Position numbers and translations under genes: made by a program. DNA of 26,481 nt from Mariprofundaceae bacterium (GTDB lineage Bacteria; Pseudomonadota; Zetaproteobacteria; Mariprofundales; Mariprofundaceae), in NCBI GenBank assembly GCA_030950835.1, contig JAUZQU010000138.1, positions 1-26,481 on the forward strand. Reading direction: 5' to 3'. Position 1 is the first letter of the stretch, and each line of letters starts with the position of its first letter. Below the pieces are notes generated by a model that saw nothing but the letters and a program-made list of their open reading frames with translations, was not told where the DNA came from and did no database searches. Positions 6,261 through 14,121 of this stretch are shown piece by piece.

Positions 6261-7571
6261 AAACACCCTGTCTAAAATAAACTCCACATCACCAATGCCC
6301 AAGATTTCGCCCAACGATGACCATGCTTGTCGCCATTCCATCGCAGTTAAATCAATCATCTCATCCCTGCCCAACATTGCCAAGCCTGTTTCAATCCCAG
6401 TAAGTGTCGCTTGCAATGCCAAACGATGCCGCGCCGATGTGACCATAGCGCCTTCATCCGCCAGATCCACATCCCCCATCTTTTCAGCCATCACTGCCAA
6501 CAAACCTTCTAAACCATGCATATTCTGAATAGATAAAGAAAGAAAACCTTCAGGTACGGATAGGTTTTCATCATCCACCTTATTCATCACCTTCACATCA
6601 CAAGGTAAGTCTTGAAAGTGAATACTGGCATCCCAAGTCTCAGGTCTATGCGCATCCGCCAAGAAAATCACTACATCTGCTGCTTTTGCCGCCGCTTTTG
6701 CTCTGCGTACACCCTCTTGTTCCACGATGTCATCAGTTTCACGCAAACCTGCAGTGTCCAACAAACGAATCGGGATACCATGAATTTCAAAATCTACTTC
6801 CAGAATATCACGCGTAGTACCTGCAACTTCCGTCACAATCGCCCTATCTCGCCCCGATAATACATTGAGCAAACTAGACTTGCCCACATTCGGTTCACCA
6901 ATAATAGCAACCGTTGCCCCTTCAAACAGACGTTCTCCGAGTTTACTTTGCAATTGCTGCTGCATCGGCTGCACCAAATCGGTCAATACCCGTTGTCGTA
7001 ATTGATCATAAAATAAATCGGGGATTTCATCTTCAGGAAAGTCTAAGCAGGCTTCAACATGCGCTACAACTGAAGTTAAATCGTCCATATATTGATGGAT
7101 ACGTCGCCCAAAAGCACCATCAAGCTGTTTTTGAGCTTGTTTGGCAGCGCGTAAGGTTGCCGCATCAATACATGCCACCACTGCTTCAGCTTGCGACAAG
7201 TCCATCTTACCATGTTCCACCGCACGGCGAGTAAACTCCCCTGGTGCTGCGGGTTTACAACCCAACTCTAAAGTGCGATCAAACAGTGCCCGCAACAAAA
7301 TAGGACTACCATGCCCTTGGAGTTCGACTGTATCTTCACCCGTATAAGAGTGAGGGCCTTTGAAAAATAGTGTTAAACCATGATCAATGGTTTCACCTTG
7401 AACATCATACCAATGTTGGAAGTGGGCGTGTCTTGGCTTGAAATCATCTTGGCGTTGGCAAAGCAAAAGCGCAATATGATGCGCCTCTGCACCTGAAAGA
7501 CGAATGATGCCAATGCCACCTCGCCCTTGGGGAGTGGCAATGGCTGAAATCGTAGCTTGGTTAGTCAACAT
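6237..7571 (-). CDS. mnmE: tRNA uridine-5-carboxymethylaminomethyl(34) GTPase MnmE (TrmE)
   Basis: A potassium-activated GTPase that works with MnmG to place the cmnm5 group on wobble uridine 34. The 444 residues show the N-terminal formyl-THF-binding domain (ATPQGRGGIGIIRLSG; APGEFTRRAVEHGKMDLSQAEAV is the variant of the family hallmark near 110-132). The inserted G domain has G1 GEPNVGKSS at about 225-233, G2 GTTRD at 251-255, G3 DTAGL at 272-276 and G4 NKVD. The protein ends in the required FCIGK, whose cysteine is essential. The ATG overlaps the yidC stop by 11 nt. It is the last gene of the rpmH operon. No mnmG is adjacent. Its stop lies inside the convergent MshEN-like gene. Confidence 0.97.
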   Translation of the reverse strand: MLTNQATISAIATPQGRGGIGIIRLSGAEAHHIALLLCQRQDDFKPRHAHFQHWYDVQGETIDHGLTLFFKGPHSYTGEDTVELQGHGSPILLRALFDRTLELGCKPAAPGEFTRRAVEHGKMDLSQAEAVVACIDAATLRAAKQAQKQLDGAFGRRIHQYMDDLTSVVAHVEACLDFPEDEIPDLFYDQLRQRVLTDLVQPMQQQLQSKLGERLFEGATVAIIGEPNVGKSSLLNVLSGRDRAIVTEVAGTTRDILEVDFEIHGIPIRLLDTAGLRETDDIVEQEGVRRAKAAAKAADVVIFLADAHRPETWDASIHFQDLPCDVKVMNKVDDENLSVPEGFLSLSIQNMHGLEGLLAVMAEKMGDVDLADEGAMVTSARHRLALQATLTGIETGLAMLGRDEMIDLTAMEWRQAWSSLGEILGIGDVEFILDRVFSEFCIGK

Positions 7572-9138
7572 TCATGCTTTTCATGACTAAACGTTGCTGA
7601 ATAATAGATAAAATATTGTTCACTACCCAATAAAGTACCAAACCAGCTGGGAAGAACAAAAACAAAGCCGTGAACAAAATGGGTAAAAACTGCATCACTT
7701 TGGCTTGCATAGGATCAGTAGGTTGTGGATTCAGCTTTTGCTGAATATACATCGAAGCACCCATGACAATCGGTAAGATAAAGAAGGGATCTTGCACCGA
7801 CATATCTTCAATCCAGCCGTAAAATGGTGCTTGGCGCAGCTCTATAGAAATCAACAGCACTTTGTACAGGGCAAAAAACACGGGCATTTGCAATAAAATA
7901 GGCAAACATCCACCCAGCGGATTCACCTTATGTTTTTTATACATCGCCATCACTTCTTGACCCATTTTTGCACGGTCATCACCATAACGTTCTTTCAAAC
8001 GCATCATTTCAGGCTGCAATTTGCGCATCGATGCCATAGAACGATAGGCACTTTGTGTCGGTATAAATAAGATGATTTTAAGCCCAATCACCAACAAAAT
8101 GATAATCACACCAAAGTTGCTCACATATTGATTCATCCACAACATGATTTCATGCATAGGTTTAGCAATAAAAGCAAACCAACCAAAATTCACGCTACGC
8201 TCAAGTTCCACATGGGCCTGCTCTAACAGCGGCACAGATTTAGGGCCAATAAACAATGTGCTGTTAAAGACCACATCACCTTGATCTATGACACCATCAT
8301 GAATCATGCCCGCTTGGTAAGAACGACCATCCCCTTTATAATAATAACGGTAACTTTCATCCTGATCCGAGCCATGAATCGACATCATGAAGTAGCGGCT
8401 CATCATACCTATCCAGCCACCCATAGCCGCGAACTTTTTCGCCCCGCCTTCATCCAAATCTTCATAACTTAATTCACTTAATTTATCGTTGAACAAACCA
8501 ATCGGACCAATATGTTCATAAAAATTGTTCATAGCGCGAACTGGATTACGTTCCACCACTTGGCGATACAACTTTAATCCTGCCCCGCCTTCAATACGGT
8601 CTTGCACATCAATCAAATAGGAGTTTTCAGTTAAGGTATAGACACGTTGCCAGCGATAACCATCACTCAACATCGCTTCAAAAGTGGCTTGGCTTTGCCC
8701 ACCCAATTGTTTACTTGAGACCAAGCGGAAAGGCTCAATCAACGCTTGCCCCACCACACCGCTGTTGATATACGCTTCATAATGCGTATCACCCATGCTT
8801 AATAATTTCACTTTGCTAGGGTCTTCTAAGGTTTCTTGATAGTTGTTCAGCTCGGCATGGCTAATCCAGCCCTTAGCATTGATAGATAAGGTAATGACAT
8901 CATTACCAAAGGATTCAACGATTTCCGTAGTGACGACTTCCGCATCTGGATGTGGTGTTGTCGCCTCTTGTCTTGAATTCGATGCCATACGGTTGGTTGG
9001 CTGTTCTGCAGAAGATGCGTTGCCTTGTTCAGTTTGCGTATTGTTTGGCTGTGGCACAGACGGGAACATCCAGCCCCAAAGCAACAATACCCCCATCGAA
9101 AGCGCAAAAGCTAAAAATAAATTCTTCGTCGATTCCAT
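7561..9138 (-). CDS. yidC: Membrane protein insertase YidC
   Basis: Inserts and folds inner-membrane proteins, alone or with SecYEG. The 525 residues have the Gram-negative plan: TM1 at about 7-25, a low-complexity N/Q/S/T linker, a large periplasmic beta domain to about residue 320, then the Oxa1/Alb3 core with TM segments at about 340-360, 410-432, 450-466 and 485-512. The positively charged residue of the hydrophilic groove appears as K354 (IGLKIILFIP) where E. coli has Arg. The cytoplasmic hairpin (LQPEMMRLKERYGDD) and the VNPLGGCLPILLQMPVFFALY segment are typical. An AAGGG ribosome site lies upstream of the ATG. It sits 49 nt after yidD and overlaps mnmE by 11 nt. Confidence 0.97.
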   Translation of the reverse strand: MESTKNLFLAFALSMGVLLLWGWMFPSVPQPNNTQTEQGNASSAEQPTNRMASNSRQEATTPHPDAEVVTTEIVESFGNDVITLSINAKGWISHAELNNYQETLEDPSKVKLLSMGDTHYEAYINSGVVGQALIEPFRLVSSKQLGGQSQATFEAMLSDGYRWQRVYTLTENSYLIDVQDRIEGGAGLKLYRQVVERNPVRAMNNFYEHIGPIGLFNDKLSELSYEDLDEGGAKKFAAMGGWIGMMSRYFMMSIHGSDQDESYRYYYKGDGRSYQAGMIHDGVIDQGDVVFNSTLFIGPKSVPLLEQAHVELERSVNFGWFAFIAKPMHEIMLWMNQYVSNFGVIIILLVIGLKIILFIPTQSAYRSMASMRKLQPEMMRLKERYGDDRAKMGQEVMAMYKKHKVNPLGGCLPILLQMPVFFALYKVLLISIELRQAPFYGWIEDMSVQDPFFILPIVMGASMYIQQKLNPQPTDPMQAKVMQFLPILFTALFLFFPAGLVLYWVVNNILSIIQQRLVMKSMNVD

Positions 9139-9187
9139 AATACTACCCTTCCCAGCATGATAAAAATTGTCTCAAAAATTGAAGCTA

Positions 9188-9400
9188 TCATGGCAACGGA
9201 TCGTAACCATGACATGAAGAAAAAGGATGGCAACGCAGCAGGCGTTTCGCTGCTAAGCAACCACCTTTAAAAGCGCCATAACGTGTAATCGCTTCAAGCG
9301 CATACTCAGAACACGTTGGCATAAAGCGACAACGAGCTGGCAAAAGTGGCGACACCACATAACGGTAAAATCGAATCAGGCTAAGTAACAGTATACGCAT
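9188..9400 (-). CDS. yidD: Membrane protein insertion efficiency factor YidD
   Basis: A 70-residue membrane-associated protein that aids YidC-dependent insertion. It shows the UPF0161 signature CRFMPTCSEYALEAITRYG and the downstream KRLLRCHPF segment. The end, SSCHGYDPLP, varies from the usual HPGGYDPVP. The N-terminus is an amphipathic or hydrophobic helix (RILLLSLIRFYRYVVSPLL). The ATG lies 2 nt after the rnpA stop, in the classic rpmH-rnpA-yidD-yidC-mnmE order. Confidence 0.95.
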   Translation of the reverse strand: MRILLLSLIRFYRYVVSPLLPARCRFMPTCSEYALEAITRYGAFKGGCLAAKRLLRCHPFSSCHGYDPLP

Positions 9401-9402
9401 GT

Positions 9403-9771
9403 TTAACGCGCTACTCGCTGCAGCAAAACATCAAAACAACTTGCCATGTTTTGTTCATCAACATCAGCTGTTTTAAGCTTAGGCGATGGTATGATTAAAA
9501 TGTCCATGCCTAATGTGCGCATATCATGCTGACGAAAAGCACTACGCAAACAACGTTTCAAACGATTTCTCTGCACCGCATTGCCATATTTCCTAGACAC
9601 TGCAAGCCCCAAGCGCGCATAACCATCATGGTTTGCCATGACTACCATGTTCAAACCTTGAATACGATAACGCTTACCCTTTTGCATGCGTGCAAAGTCG
9701 GCTTTATGCAACAGCCGACAAACACGCGGAAAAGTTGTTTTATGCAGACAAACGCTTGCGCCCTTTAGCAC
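9403..9771 (-). CDS. rnpA: Ribonuclease P protein component
   Basis: The protein subunit of RNase P, which helps the catalytic RNA bind the 5' leader of pre-tRNA. The 122 residues have the family start FPRVCRLLHKADFARM and the RNR signature in GNAVQRNRLKRCLRSAFRQ. No ATG lies between the frame opening and FPR. The only usual start codon is the GTG at 9771, which makes the gene overlap the end of rpmH by 32 nt in another frame. This gives a leader of about 13 residues before FPR. A rare CTG eight codons in is the only alternative seen. The rpmH-rnpA pairing is near universal. Confidence 0.93.
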   Translation of the reverse strand: MLKGASVCLHKTTFPRVCRLLHKADFARMQKGKRYRIQGLNMVVMANHDGYARLGLAVSRKYGNAVQRNRLKRCLRSAFRQHDMRTLGMDILIIPSPKLKTADVDEQNMASCFDVLLQRVAR

Positions 9772-9874
9772 GACGACGATTAATTACAGCACGACCACCA
9801 CGGGTTGCCATGCGAGCGCGAAATCCGCAGGTGCGAGCGCGACGAATACGACTTGGTTTATATGTAAAACTCAT
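9740..9874 (-). CDS. rpmH: 50S ribosomal protein L34
   Basis: A 44-residue basic protein of the large ribosomal subunit. The C-terminal two thirds (GFRARMATRGGRAV, then RRRAKGRKRLSA) is unmistakable L34. The N-terminus MSFTYKPSRIRRARTC differs from the usual MKRTYQPS form with KRxHGF, having Cys where His is common. The ATG at 9874 has AGGAG (9881-9885) 6 nt upstream. It is the first gene of the rpmH-rnpA-yidD-yidC-mnmE unit and has a strong-looking promoter just upstream. Confidence 0.96.
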   Translation of the reverse strand: MSFTYKPSRIRRARTCGFRARMATRGGRAVINRRRAKGRKRLSA

Positions 9875-9907
9875 AACTTACTCCTAACAATCAAAAAAAG
9901 GATGCGC

Positions 9908-9935
9908 ATCATAAGCTTCGCTGCATGGCTGTCAA
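9908..9935 (-). promoter_or_regulatory. Sigma70-type promoter of the rpmH operon
   Basis: On the minus strand TTGACA (9935-9930) is a perfect -35 and TATGAT (9913-9908) is a one-mismatch -10, with a 16-bp spacer. The predicted start is near 9901, giving a leader of about 27 nt with AGGAG before the rpmH ATG. It lies wholly in the short gap behind ftsZ and is the best promoter match I found in the window. Confidence 0.75.
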
Positions 9936-9983
9936 CGTTGGATGCAAAGCAAAGCAGATGATGCGTCATTCCAAACAAAGCTA

Positions 9984-11150
9984 TCAGTCCGCTTGCTTAC
10001 GAGCCCATGTAGGAACATCATATTTCCCATCATAAATAGACTCTTGTGCTATCGGTTGCACTGCTGCATTACCTGAACCCGTGCCAAAACCTTGCACAGG
10101 CACTTGTGGATGCGCAGGTGCTGCCACCATTTTAGGAATATTGATGTTATGGATGGGTGCAATTTTAGCTGCCTGCTGTTGCTGTTGCAAACCTGTTGCC
10201 ACCACCGTAATCCGCATTTCATCCCCTATATTTTCATCAAACACCACACCACAAACCACTTCTGCATCATCATCTGCCATGTTAAGTATAATCGACGCTG
10301 CTTCATCATATTCTGCCATCGATAAAGTAGCCTCTGATGCCGTTATGTTCACCAACAAACCTTTTGCCCCATGAATGTCCACTTCATCCAACAAAGGCGA
10401 TGAAATCGCTTTCTCCGCTGCTTCACTTGCCCTACACTCACCCGTTGCCGTACCTGTACCCATCATCGCCAAACCTTGATGTTCGCGCATCACCGCATTC
10501 ACATCGGCAAAATCCACATTGATATAACCTGACTTAGTAATCATATCCGAAATACCACGCACCGCTTGTAATAACACATCATCCGCCTTTAAGAAGGTGT
10601 CTTTCATGGAAGTGCTTTTGCCCGCCAATGAAATCAACTTCTGGTTCGGAATGGTAATCAAAGTGTCCACGACTTCCGTTAAAGCCGCAATACCTTCTTC
10701 AGCTTGTCGCATACGACGTTTGCCTTCAAAACCGAATGGTTTGGTAACCACACCCACCGTCAAAATACCCATTTCTTTGGCGACTTCAGCAATCACAGGT
10801 GTAGCCCCTGTGCCCGTACCACCACCCATACCTGCGGTGATAAAGACCATTTCAGTATCTTCTAACCATTCTTTGATATGCGCACGATCCGAATCTGCGG
10901 CTGCTCTGCCCACCTCAGGTTTACCACCTGCACCCAAACCTTTGGTACTATTCGAGCCAAGTTGCAAACGATTTTGTGCCAAGCTTTGAGCCAACACCTG
11001 CGCGTCGGTATTGGCGGCGATAAAATGAACATCGCTCAAACCTTCGGTAATCATATTGTTCAGCGCATTACCACCGCCACCGCCTACACCAATAACCTTG
11101 ATGTTCGCGATTTGTTTTTGTGTGTCGTCTAATGTGAATTTAGGTGCCAT
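9984..11150 (-). CDS. ftsZ: Cell division protein FtsZ
   Basis: A tubulin-like GTPase that forms the Z ring. The 388 residues show the nucleotide loop GVGGGGGNALNNM at 21-33, the tubulin signature GGGTGTG at 109-115, and the T7 synergy loop NVDFADV at 211-217, whose aspartates drive hydrolysis. A short Gln/Pro/Ala linker starts after about residue 320 (QQQQQ). The conserved C-terminal peptide YDVPTWARKQAD recruits FtsA and others. The ATG has a good AGGAG about 8 nt upstream. It is the last dcw gene, separated from ftsA by a 78-nt A-rich leader. No convincing terminator follows before the rpmH promoter. Confidence 0.98.
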   Translation of the reverse strand: MAPKFTLDDTQKQIANIKVIGVGGGGGNALNNMITEGLSDVHFIAANTDAQVLAQSLAQNRLQLGSNSTKGLGAGGKPEVGRAAADSDRAHIKEWLEDTEMVFITAGMGGGTGTGATPVIAEVAKEMGILTVGVVTKPFGFEGKRRMRQAEEGIAALTEVVDTLITIPNQKLISLAGKSTSMKDTFLKADDVLLQAVRGISDMITKSGYINVDFADVNAVMREHQGLAMMGTGTATGECRASEAAEKAISSPLLDEVDIHGAKGLLVNITASEATLSMAEYDEAASIILNMADDDAEVVCGVVFDENIGDEMRITVVATGLQQQQQAAKIAPIHNINIPKMVAAPAHPQVPVQGFGTGSGNAAVQPIAQESIYDGKYDVPTWARKQAD

Positions 11151-11228
11151 GATATTTCTCCTGAGTTTTTTTGTTATTTTTTAAATTGTTTTGTGTGTTA
11201 TTTCTAAACTGATTATCTTTTTTTCTCG
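11151..11228 (-). promoter_or_regulatory. A-rich ftsZ leader with strong ribosome site
   Basis: This is the only spacer longer than a few bases in the dcw run. In the mRNA sense it is very rich in A, with runs AAAAAAA, AAAAAA and AAAAAAA, and almost free of G and C, ending in CAGGAGAAATATC before the ATG. It should be unstructured and favour independent, high translation of ftsZ. I see no good promoter in it. Confidence 0.5.
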
Positions 11229-12455
11229 TCATGAACTATCCCCAAACCATCGTCGCACACTGCTCCATAAACCACCCAGCATCGGCTCATCCAAATGCAA
11301 CGGTTGCTCTGCCCGATAGCGATAACCATATTGAATCAGCCCTACACCTGTAGCAAACTTAGGGCTGTTGACCACATCTACCAAACCACCTACACCACTG
11401 GGTCGCCCTATGCGCACAGGTAACTCAAAGATTTCATCTGCCAGCTCTTCCACGCCATTCAACAAGCTACTACCCCCTGTTAACACGATGCCCGCAGCTA
11501 CCAATTCTTTATAACCAGAACGTTCCAGCTCTTCGCGCACCAGCTCAAACAACTCCTGCATACGCGGCTCTAATAATTGTGCCATCACTTGCCTTGGCAT
11601 AGCTTGTGGTGTTCTACCTCCCACACGGGGCACTTCCACTGTTTCATCAGGCAAGACCATACTCGACATACATGAACCATATTTTTCTTTCAAGATAGTC
11701 GCTTCACGCGCTGAAGTGCGCAAACCCGCCACCAAGTCATTGGTCAAATGGTCGCCACCAATCGGAATCACAGAGGTATGGCGAACCGCACCATCAATGA
11801 ACACCGCTAAATCAGTGGTTCCCCCACCAATATCCACCAACATCACCCCAATATCCTTCTCATCTTGACTCAACACCGATTCACTTGAAGCAATTTGCTC
11901 CAAGACCATGCCTGTCACATCCAAATCACAACGGTTACAACATTTGATAATATTCTGTGCCGAAGACACTGCGCCCGTAATCACATGCACCCGTGTTTCA
12001 AGGCGCACCCCACTCATACCCACAGGTTCACGGATGCCATCTTGCCTATCAATGAGATATTCTTGAGGAATGATGTGTAAAATCTTTTGGTCTGCTGGAA
12101 TATTCATCGCTTTTGCCGCTTCCACCACACGGGCCACGTCTTCTTCGGTCACTTCGCCATTTTTAGTCGCTACTACACCATGGCTGTTGTAACCCCGAAT
12201 ATGGCTGCCTGCAATACCTGCATAGACTTTTTTGATTTCCACATCTGCCATCAATTCCGCTTCTTCTACTGCCAAACGAATCGACTCTACCGTACTCTCG
12301 ATGTTCACCACCACACCACGCCGCAAACCACGCGAAGGGTGAGTGCCTATACCCACAATGTCCAAGCGACCATCCGAGCCTGCCTCGGCTACAATACAAG
12401 CAATTTTACTTGTGCCTATGTCTAAACCTACAATAATCTGGTTTTGTCTCGCCAT
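11229..12455 (-). CDS. ftsA: Cell division protein FtsA
   Basis: An actin-like ATPase that tethers FtsZ to the membrane. The 408 residues show phosphate-1 loop VGLDIGTSKIAC at 9-20, an internal 1C domain in the first half, and phosphate-2 loop VDIGGGTTDLAVF. A C-terminal amphipathic membrane helix is visible in the last 15 residues (GGLWSSVRRWFGDSS). The frame is open upstream to 12521. I chose ATG 12455 because it gives the normal N-terminus, has GGGGGTGAT upstream and overlaps the ftsQ stop by one base (TAATG). The next gene is ftsZ. Confidence 0.97.
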   Translation of the reverse strand: MARQNQIIVGLDIGTSKIACIVAEAGSDGRLDIVGIGTHPSRGLRRGVVVNIESTVESIRLAVEEAELMADVEIKKVYAGIAGSHIRGYNSHGVVATKNGEVTEEDVARVVEAAKAMNIPADQKILHIIPQEYLIDRQDGIREPVGMSGVRLETRVHVITGAVSSAQNIIKCCNRCDLDVTGMVLEQIASSESVLSQDEKDIGVMLVDIGGGTTDLAVFIDGAVRHTSVIPIGGDHLTNDLVAGLRTSAREATILKEKYGSCMSSMVLPDETVEVPRVGGRTPQAMPRQVMAQLLEPRMQELFELVREELERSGYKELVAAGIVLTGGSSLLNGVEELADEIFELPVRIGRPSGVGGLVDVVNSPKFATGVGLIQYGYRYRAEQPLHLDEPMLGGLWSSVRRWFGDSS

Positions 12456-13222
12456 TATATCACCCCCTGCATGGCTGGTCGTATAAACCAGCGTTGCGGT
12501 ATACGCGCATCCATGCGCCAATAAGCACTATTCCACCGTGATTGTTCTAAAATATGCATAATACGCTGTAAATCTTGTTCAAGATTGCTCACGTGCAACT
12601 GCCATTGTTCGCCATGTCCAAAGTTCAAACGCCAACGCTGACCTTCTACAATCACTTCACTCAAAGCCGACATACGCTTTTCATCTACCTGCAACAAACG
12701 CAATAGTTTAAGCGCATGTTGCAAGTCTGCTTTGGGCAACCTCATCACAGGCAAGTCCACCGCCTCACCTGCTTTTAAAGCACGATAAGCATTCGCCTTA
12801 TAATCGAGCAACATCACCGCTTGCCCTTGGCTGTCAGTCCATAATGCCAAAGGCACACGTCCCACCGCTTGCACAAACAGCCCATCAGGCAATACACGCC
12901 GCACTTCCACATCCTGAATATCAGGGATGGCGGCGAATAATTGTGTTTGCAGCACACTTGCCCTGCTTGACCAAAAATCCATATGCTCCTGCTGGCTCAA
13001 AAAGTCATCAATCTGTTGTTTTAGCCCTTGCTCTGCTTGAATCTCCCACTGGCTTACTGCCAAAGCTTGGTTTAAACGCCACATTGAAAGAATCACCACC
13101 AAGACAACGAGCGACCACAACATAGGTTGTAACCATGGACGATATATGCTGTTTGTAGCTGAAACACGGGGTGTTTTAGCTTTATTTTCATGGCGAGACT
13201 GTGCTGACGCAAATAAACTCAT
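12455..13222 (-). CDS. ftsQ: Cell division protein FtsQ
   Basis: A bitopic divisome protein that links early and late division proteins through FtsL/FtsB. The 255 residues have a basic cytoplasmic N-terminus, one membrane helix at about 35-50 (LWSLVVLVVILSMW), and a periplasmic POTRA-like region at about 57-127 ending in the typical RVLPDGLFVQAVGRVPLALW. A beta domain follows, with the late segment SRWNSAYWRMDARIPQRW. Sequence conservation in the family is low, so position between ddl and ftsA is strong support. The ATG overlaps the ddl stop by 4 nt. Confidence 0.93.
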   Translation of the reverse strand: MSLFASAQSRHENKAKTPRVSATNSIYRPWLQPMLWSLVVLVVILSMWRLNQALAVSQWEIQAEQGLKQQIDDFLSQQEHMDFWSSRASVLQTQLFAAIPDIQDVEVRRVLPDGLFVQAVGRVPLALWTDSQGQAVMLLDYKANAYRALKAGEAVDLPVMRLPKADLQHALKLLRLLQVDEKRMSALSEVIVEGQRWRLNFGHGEQWQLHVSNLEQDLQRIMHILEQSRWNSAYWRMDARIPQRWFIRPAMQGVI

Positions 13223-14121
13223 GCTTCACCACCTAATGCTGCTTCACGCACCATACCTACACACAAATCTGCAAAACTGATGCCCACCTGCGCTGCAGCT
13301 TTAGGTAATAAGCTGGTGTTGGTCATACCTGGAATGGTATTCACTTCCAATACCACAGGCTCTCCATCTTCGGGTACAATCAAATCTACACGCGGCGCAC
13401 CCACACAGCCTAAAGTAGTCACTGCCTGCTCAGCAATATTTTGACACTGCTGCAAAACCTGATCTGGCAACCGAGCAGGACAGAAATATGCAGTTGCACC
13501 TTGGGTATATTTAGACTCAAAATCATATACACCTGATTCAGGCACAACTTCCACCACGGGTAACGCCTTACCATCCAATACCGACACCGCTACTTCAACA
13601 CCCTCTACCACCTGCTCCACCAACCAAGCTTCATTCACCTGCATAGGCAACGCCAACCATGCAGCCTCATCTGCCACAGCAAACAAACCTACACTTGAGC
13701 CTTCTGCCACAGGTTTAACAAACAGCGGATAAGTCTGCGGCAAACCATCCAATATCACCGCATCTTGAGCTACCTTTATATGGGCTGCCTGCAACACCGC
13801 TTTGGTGACTTTTTTGTGCATACATAGTGCAGAAGCCGTCACCTTTGAGCCTGTATAAGGCAGCTGCATAGTCTCCAACAAACCTTGCACGCAACCATCT
13901 TCACCATAAGTGCCATGTAAGGTAATAAAAGCTACATCTGCCTTGGCTGCTTTGATTTGCTGCTGCCAAGCTTGGGTGTCTTCGCTCAACTCCAAGCCAA
14001 GCACATCCAAACCTTGGCTTTGTAAAGCTTGCAACACCGCCTGACCTGAGGCTAAAGAAATCACACGTTCAGCAGATGCACCACCCATCAACACGACAAT
14101 ACGTTGTGCAAGTATGCTCAT
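13219..14121 (-). CDS. ddl: D-alanine--D-alanine ligase
   Basis: An ATP-grasp ligase making D-Ala-D-Ala for the pentapeptide. The 300 residues include GGASAERVISLASG (E18, the D-Ala1 binding Glu) and FVKPVAEGSSVGL (Ser142). The YDFESKY loop has Y205, the Tyr typical of D-Ala rather than D-lactate ligases, and the metal and product site is EVNTIPGMTNTSLLPKA. The motif is usually SAEREVSL; VI replaces EV here. The start overlaps the murB stop by 4 nt and the stop overlaps ftsQ by 4 nt. The product is used by MurF further upstream in the same cluster. Confidence 0.96.
   Translation of the reverse strand: MSILAQRIVVLMGGASAERVISLASGQAVLQALQSQGLDVLGLELSEDTQAWQQQIKAAKADVAFITLHGTYGEDGCVQGLLETMQLPYTGSKVTASALCMHKKVTKAVLQAAHIKVAQDAVILDGLPQTYPLFVKPVAEGSSVGLFAVADEAAWLALPMQVNEAWLVEQVVEGVEVAVSVLDGKALPVVEVVPESGVYDFESKYTQGATAYFCPARLPDQVLQQCQNIAEQAVTTLGCVGAPRVDLIVPEDGEPVVLEVNTIPGMTNTSLLPKAAAQVGISFADLCVGMVREAALGGEA

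Noticed and set aside
9162..9181. Direct repeat AAAAATTG twice, 12 bp apart, between yidD and yidC
   Set aside because: Short and AT-only in a 49-nt AT-rich spacer; likely by chance, with no known regulator site.
9901..9910. Perfect 10-bp palindrome GATGCGCATC followed by a T-run on the minus strand
   Set aside because: With a minimal loop it can form only a 3-bp stem, too weak for a terminator, and it coincides with the predicted rpmH transcription start.
9875..9983. Replication origin upstream of rpmH
   Set aside because: I looked for DnaA-box-like TTATNCACA sequences and AT-rich 13-mers and found none; the gap is short and filled by a promoter.
12456..12521. Longer N-terminus for FtsA
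   Set aside because: The extension lies in ftsQ; ATG 12455 with GGGGGTGAT upstream gives the usual start just before the actin-fold loop.
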